Shown piece by piece: positions 14,521 to 17,608 of a DNA stretch of 17,608 nucleotides. The position numbers were made by a program, and so were the translations under genes. Source of the stretch: Bacteroidota bacterium (lineage in GTDB: Bacteria > Bacteroidota > Bacteroidia > UKL13-3). Location: contig VEQB01000011.1 in NCBI GenBank assembly GCA_018883485.1, positions 1 to 17,608 of the forward strand, read 5' to 3'. The notes under the pieces are model-generated. The model was not told where the DNA came from and did no database searches. It worked only from the letters and a program-made list of their open reading frames with translations. Within the stretch, counting starts at the first letter, position 1, and each line of letters starts with the position of its first letter.

Positions 14521-15882
14521 ATGATACATACTTCTACAAGATTATGGCATAGATTTTCAATGAGGAAATCAGGCCCTTGGTTTCTTTTGGCAATGTTCTT
14601 TAGTTGCCAAGCTTTAATAGCACAAACTTCAGATAAAAAGTGGAACCTTGGTTTAATGGCTGGTTTCAGCGTTTATAATGGTGACTTAGGTAATAGTATT
14701 AGCGACTTTAGATATACATCTATTCGAGAAAATCCTACTGGTGGCATCAATTTTTCTAGATATTTAACCCGCTCTTTTGATTTGTCTCTAAATGCTTCTT
14801 ATGGTTCTTTTGGTTACTATGAAGATGGTGTTACTATTTTTAAAGGAGCTATGGCGCACGCCAATTTAAATGTTAGGTATAAATTTAATAATGGGTATAT
14901 GCTAGCAGAGGCTAGTAAAGTGGCTCCATACTTATTTGTAGGTGGAGGAGTATCTAATTTTACGGGTGATAGAATAAATAATGGGTATGATTATCCTATT
15001 GTAGGAGGCGCTGGACTTAGGTTTAGGATTTTACCTAAAATTACACTAAATTATCAAGCTACAATTGGTCAATTTACTTCGGCGCATTATAATCCTCAAA
15101 CCAGCAATAATGCCACAGGAAATGATAAATTTATGTTACATATGTTAGGCATTGGACTAGATTTAGGGAAAGCGTATGATGCCGATAAGGATGGTGTGAT
15201 TGATAGTAAGGATAAATGTCCTAATACACCTTCCACTGTAAAGGTAGATCAGAATGCTTGTCCTTTAGATAAAGATGGCGATGGTGTTTATGATTATGAA
15301 GATACTTGTCCAGAATTGGCTGGCCCAGCTAGCAGCAAAGGTTGCCCAGATAGAGATAATGATGGCGTTTTAGATGCCAATGATGAATGTCCTGATGTTA
15401 GCGGAATAGCTGCTTTCAATGGTTGCCCAGATTCTGATAAGGATGGCGTGTATGATGATATTGACTTGTGTATCAATATTGCAGGTTCTCCATTAAACAA
15501 TGGTTGCCCTGTGGTAGATGAAAAAGTAAAACAGTTATTTCAAAAAGCTTTACAAGGTATTCGCTTCGAAACAGGAAAAGCTAAAATAATGCCTGTATCT
15601 TTTCCTATCTTGGATGCTATTGTTCAAGTAATGTCAGATCACCCAGATTATAAATTAAACATCAGTGGTCATACAGATAACGTTGGGGATGATGCGATGA
15701 ATATGACCTTGTCAAAAGATCGCGCAGCATCGGTATCAAATTACCTCATCACAAAGGGAGTAAGCCCAATGAGAGTTAGCTCTGCTGGTTATGGCGAAAG
15801 CAAACCTGTTGATACCAACGACAGTGAAAACGGAAGAACAAGAAATAGAAGAGTAGAATTTCAAGTAGAATTTTTACAATAA
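14521..15882 (+). CDS. OmpA-family outer-membrane protein with thrombospondin type 3 repeats
   Basis: 453 residues from the ATG at 14521, or 440 from the ATG at 14560, which gives a cleaner signal peptide (MRKSGPWFLLAMFFSCQALIAQ). Residues ~40-217 are an 8-strand-type outer-membrane barrel with many Gly/aromatic strand ends. Residues ~220-330 hold four thrombospondin type 3 repeats of the D-x-D-x-D-G-V-x-D form with paired Cys-Pro, a calcium-binding stalk. Residues ~344-453 are an OmpA C-terminal domain with 'ISGHTDNVGDDAMNMTLSKD' followed by 'RAASVSNYL' and 'RNRRVEF'. Asp386 and Arg401 correspond to the diaminopimelate-binding pair of E. coli OmpA (15 residues apart in both). The protein links the outer membrane to peptidoglycan. 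It has its own promoter and a strong terminator, so it is monocistronic. Confidence 0.93.
   Translation: MIHTSTRLWHRFSMRKSGPWFLLAMFFSCQALIAQTSDKKWNLGLMAGFSVYNGDLGNSISDFRYTSIRENPTGGINFSRYLTRSFDLSLNASYGSFGYYEDGVTIFKGAMAHANLNVRYKFNNGYMLAEASKVAPYLFVGGGVSNFTGDRINNGYDYPIVGGAGLRFRILPKITLNYQATIGQFTSAHYNPQTSNNATGNDKFMLHMLGIGLDLGKAYDADKDGVIDSKDKCPNTPSTVKVDQNACPLDKDGDGVYDYEDTCPELAGPASSKGCPDRDNDGVLDANDECPDVSGIAAFNGCPDSDKDGVYDDIDLCINIAGSPLNNGCPVVDEKVKQLFQKALQGIRFETGKAKIMPVSFPILDAIVQVMSDHPDYKLNISGHTDNVGDDAMNMTLSKDRAASVSNYLITKGVSPMRVSSAGYGESKPVDTNDSENGRTRNRRVEFQVEFLQ
15178..15510 (+). repeat. Four thrombospondin type 3 calcium-binding repeats (within the OmpA-family gene)
   Basis: Four units, each with an Asp-rich DxDxDG loop followed by a Cys-Pro, encode the linker between barrel and peptidoglycan-binding domain. 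The motif cores are 'ADKDGVIDSKDKCP', 'KDGDGVYDYEDTCP', 'RDNDGVLDANDECP' and 'SDKDGVYDDIDLC'; the last lacks the Pro after Cys. Confidence 0.85.
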
Positions 15883-15912
15883 GCAGTAGGGGAGTAATGT
15901 TTAGGTGAAGAT

Positions 15913-15944
15913 AAAAGGGAGTCTTATTCGTAAGGCTCCTTTTT
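15913..15944. terminator. Strong intrinsic terminator with UUCG tetraloop
   Basis: A 14-bp stem (15913-15926 with 15931-15944, two G-U wobbles in the plus-strand RNA) closes a UUCG tetraloop and runs into TTTTTTATTTT. It lies 30 bases after the OmpA-family stop. The A-run on the left arm gives a T-run on the other strand, so it can also stop minus-strand transcripts from the SOUL gene that ends at 15994. It fits as a shared bidirectional terminator between convergent genes. Confidence 0.9.
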
Positions 15945-15993
15945 TATTTTATCCTAAGGGTATAAAAGTCTTTGAAAATTTAATAATCCATCT

Positions 15994-16611
15994 CTACCGC
16001 CATTTAACACTAACAATGATTTCATTTTTTCTGCCAACAAATTGATAGGGGGCATTGTACCCTAAAAAACGAAAATTCCCAAAATATTCAATACCATTTT
16101 CTTTTAAGCTATTCTCTAATTTTGTGGCATGCAATTTTATGCTTTCATCATCTGCATATCCGCTAAATGTTATGGCTGCCACATATTCTTCTTCTGTGTT
16201 AATAATGGTTACAGAAGAATCATTGGGTATGGGTAATTGGCCTTTGGTGTAGGCCGAAGGCATCACAAAACTCATCGATGATTGCGATTCGTTAATGTCC
16301 ATGTGTACAGGCGTAGTCATGGCAATTTTTGTGTTAGAGGAATTGCCGCCAAAAATATAGCCTGCTAGTTTTCTAAAACCCGGAGTAGAAAGTTCTTTAT
16401 AGCTTTTAGCGTTCATGCTTACTGTTGCCATTGTTGCAGCCGGGTAAAGCCGTATTTCAAACTCTTTCAGCGTTTTTATTACCTTGTAATTTTGTGTTTC
16501 TGTTTGAGCCATAATGAGGTAGGTTTGAGATAAAAAAACCAATAAAGTAAGGATAGCAATGATTATTAAAGACATTTTCATTTTGAAAGATTTTAAAACT
16601 GAAAGATACAT
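15994..16611 (-). CDS. SOUL-family heme-binding protein (secreted or membrane-anchored)
   Basis: 205 residues from the ATG at 16611; ATGs at 16581 and 16575 give a tighter signal sequence (MKMSLIIIAILTLLVFLSQT ending in 'YLIMAQ'). The mature part is a SOUL/HBP domain over nearly its full length: 'YKVIKTLKEFEIRLYPAATM' at the N-terminus, then 'FRKLAGYIFGGNSSNTKIAM' with 'TTPVHMD', 'MSFVMPSAYTKGQLPIPND', and 'FSGYADDESIKLHATKLENS'. These proteins bind heme or porphyrin on a small alpha/beta barrel. The N-terminal hydrophobic segment places it in the periplasm, free or anchored, unlike the cytosolic animal members. It is convergent with the OmpA-family gene and shares its terminator. No promoter stands out upstream. 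Physiological role is not clear from context. Confidence 0.9.
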   Translation of the reverse strand: MYLSVLKSFKMKMSLIIIAILTLLVFLSQTYLIMAQTETQNYKVIKTLKEFEIRLYPAATMATVSMNAKSYKELSTPGFRKLAGYIFGGNSSNTKIAMTTPVHMDINESQSSMSFVMPSAYTKGQLPIPNDSSVTIINTEEEYVAAITFSGYADDESIKLHATKLENSLKENGIEYFGNFRFLGYNAPYQFVGRKNEIIVSVKWR

Positions 16612-17031
16612 TAATATTTTATTTTTTTAAGGGTTTAGCCATCAATAGATGCATTGCATTAATATTCTTTCGATGCTATGATTAAACCATCTACATCTTT
16701 TATTTATTAACTTCGCTTAAATTATGGAATTAGCTTCTTCGTTTAATACTATGTGCAAATCATTTAATGACAATAGTCAAATTGGAACGGTTTCTACTTT
16801 TTCTGAACTTGTGCATACAGATTTTAAAGGAGAAGTGAATGCGCTTTGTTGGTTCAGAAATTTAGAAGGCAATTTTTAAACGGGCACCTATGTGGGCCTC
16901 TTATTACGTTCAAAATGAATAACACTAATTGATACCAATATCACTCAAATTGTTGTGCTAATTTCCTGTTTGAACCAAATTTTTCAATTTGCCTTATGTG
17001 TGGTTAAGGATTATCAATTAAAAAACCTTGC
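16612..17031. other. 420-base stretch with little coding content
   Basis: Between the SOUL gene start and the cyclase stop the only plausible coding signal is the 51-residue DUF1826-like frame at 16724-16879. The remaining bases (16880-17031) are AT-rich and stop-filled in all frames examined. No RNA gene, clear terminator or mobile-element end was recognised. Confidence 0.5.
16724..16879 (+). pseudogene. Short ORF resembling the N-terminus of a DUF1826-type protein (likely remnant)
   Basis: A 51-residue reading frame runs from ATG to TAA in an otherwise empty 420-base stretch (16612-17031). Its second half, 'ELVHTDFKGEVNALCWFRNL' then 'EGNF', resembles the opening of DUF1826 proteins, where a stretch with Trp-x-Arg-x-Leu continues into a ~200-residue domain. 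Here the frame stops right after that point, and the following ~150 bases do not continue the domain in any frame I could follow. A TAACTTCG element (16708-16715) just before the ATG could still drive transcription. Most likely a 3'-deleted remnant; a functional small protein is the less likely alternative. Family assignment is from memory of the motif. Confidence 0.4.
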
Positions 17032-17608
17032 TTAAACTTTCTTTTTCACAAAATACATCGGCACTTCGCCTTTATTTTTAGCAGTTATTTTTCCTCTAAA
17101 TATATATTCAAAATCTTCACTTCGATGCTGCTCAGTGTCCGTTAAGAGTTCATAAGTAGCCTGACTGATATTTACTTTTCCTGCCTCGCTATTAGATTCC
17201 ATGCGACTTGCCATGTTTACCGTATCACCCCAAATATCGTAGGCAAACTTTTTTACGCCTACAATTCCTGCTACTACCGGACCAGAATGTATGCCTATTC
17301 TTACCTGAAATTTACCGCCATTTGTTGACATGAAATCTTGAATTTCTAGGGCTGCTTCAGTGATGCGTTGCGCATGGTCTGCTGCTTCATTGGGCAAGCC
17401 ACAAACCGCTAAATAGGCATCGCCTATGGTTTTTATTTTTTCTATGCCATGTTTTTCCATAATGGCATCAAATGCAGTAAAGTTTTGATGGATTTCTTCC
17501 ACCAGTTCGCTAGGTGTTAAGCTTTCGCTTATACCCGTAAAATTTACAAAATCAGTAAAAAGGACGGATACATTTTTGTATTGTTTGGCAATTGCTCCAC
17601 CAGTGGCT
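17032..17608 (-). CDS. Class III adenylate cyclase catalytic domain (C-terminal part, N-terminus beyond window)
   Basis: The frame is open to the window end, giving 191 visible residues. It holds a complete class III nucleotide cyclase domain: 'VSVLFTDFVNFTGISESLTP' with the first metal-binding Asp (codon at 17551-17553), 'IEKIKTIGDAYLAVCGLP' with the second metal Asp, 'RIGIHSGPVVAGIVG', and 'YDIWGDTVNMASRMES' with the transition-state Asn and Arg (Asn96 and Arg100 counting from 17502). The two purine-specificity positions are Lys (in 'IKTIG') and Asp (in 'YDIWG'), the adenylate-cyclase pattern; guanylate cyclases have Glu and Cys. It therefore should make cAMP from ATP. The GTG at 17502 is not the true start because conserved sequence continues upstream. 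Sensor or membrane domains, usual in this family, must lie outside the window. It follows a 420-base stretch with no other sound gene. Confidence 0.9.
   Translation of the reverse strand, partial: ATGGAIAKQYKNVSVLFTDFVNFTGISESLTPSELVEEIHQNFTAFDAIMEKHGIEKIKTIGDAYLAVCGLPNEAADHAQRITEAALEIQDFMSTNGGKFQVRIGIHSGPVVAGIVGVKKFAYDIWGDTVNMASRMESNSEAGKVNISQATYELLTDTEQHRSEDFEYIFRGKITAKNKGEVPMYFVKKKV

Overview
The window is AT-rich chromosomal DNA from a member of the Bacteroidota. Signs of this are secreted proteins whose signal peptides end in '-AQ', LA(S)C-type lipoproteins, TAnnTTTG-like -7 promoter elements, few Shine-Dalgarno sequences, and families typical of the phylum: PKD proteins, OmpA with thrombospondin type 3 repeats, and an ECF sigma factor paired with a barrel-tailed anti-sigma protein. 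The genus cannot be told from the sequence. No tRNA, rRNA, CRISPR array, insertion sequence or integrase was seen.

Layout. (1) Positions 1-2079, minus strand: a three-gene operon of an ECF sigma factor, a protein that appears to span both membranes (short cytoplasmic anti-sigma-like segment, one inner-membrane helix, disordered linker, C-terminal beta-barrel) and a secreted PKD-domain protein cut by the window edge. This is the most interesting part. It matches the recently described dual membrane-spanning anti-sigma (Dma) architecture, with an extra PKD partner. (2) 2246-5214, plus strand: a small coiled-coil protein of unknown function, then two adjacent RNA m5C methyltransferases (RsmF-like and RsmB-like), closed by a hairpin. 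(3) 5268-10908: a complete tripartite RND efflux operon (lipoprotein adaptor, HAE1-type pump, lipoprotein outer-membrane channel). (4) 10933-12498: a secreted leucine-rich-repeat protein and a small AraC-type regulator with an HMA-like N-terminus. (5) 12658-14439: a glycosyltransferase that lacks its N-terminal Rossmann half but keeps a C-terminal helical toroid-like domain, probably a truncated gene. (6) 14521-15882: an OmpA-family cell-envelope protein, ended by a strong UUCG-loop terminator. (7) 15994-17608, mostly minus strand: a SOUL heme-binding protein, a short DUF1826-like remnant on the plus strand, and the C-terminal part of a class III cyclase whose specificity residues predict ATP as substrate.

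Functionally, most of the window concerns the cell envelope: envelope sensing and transcription control (region 1), export across both membranes (region 3), outer-membrane anchoring to peptidoglycan (OmpA) and surface or periplasmic repeat proteins. The two rRNA methyltransferases are housekeeping genes. The glycosyltransferase and the DUF1826 remnant suggest some local gene decay.
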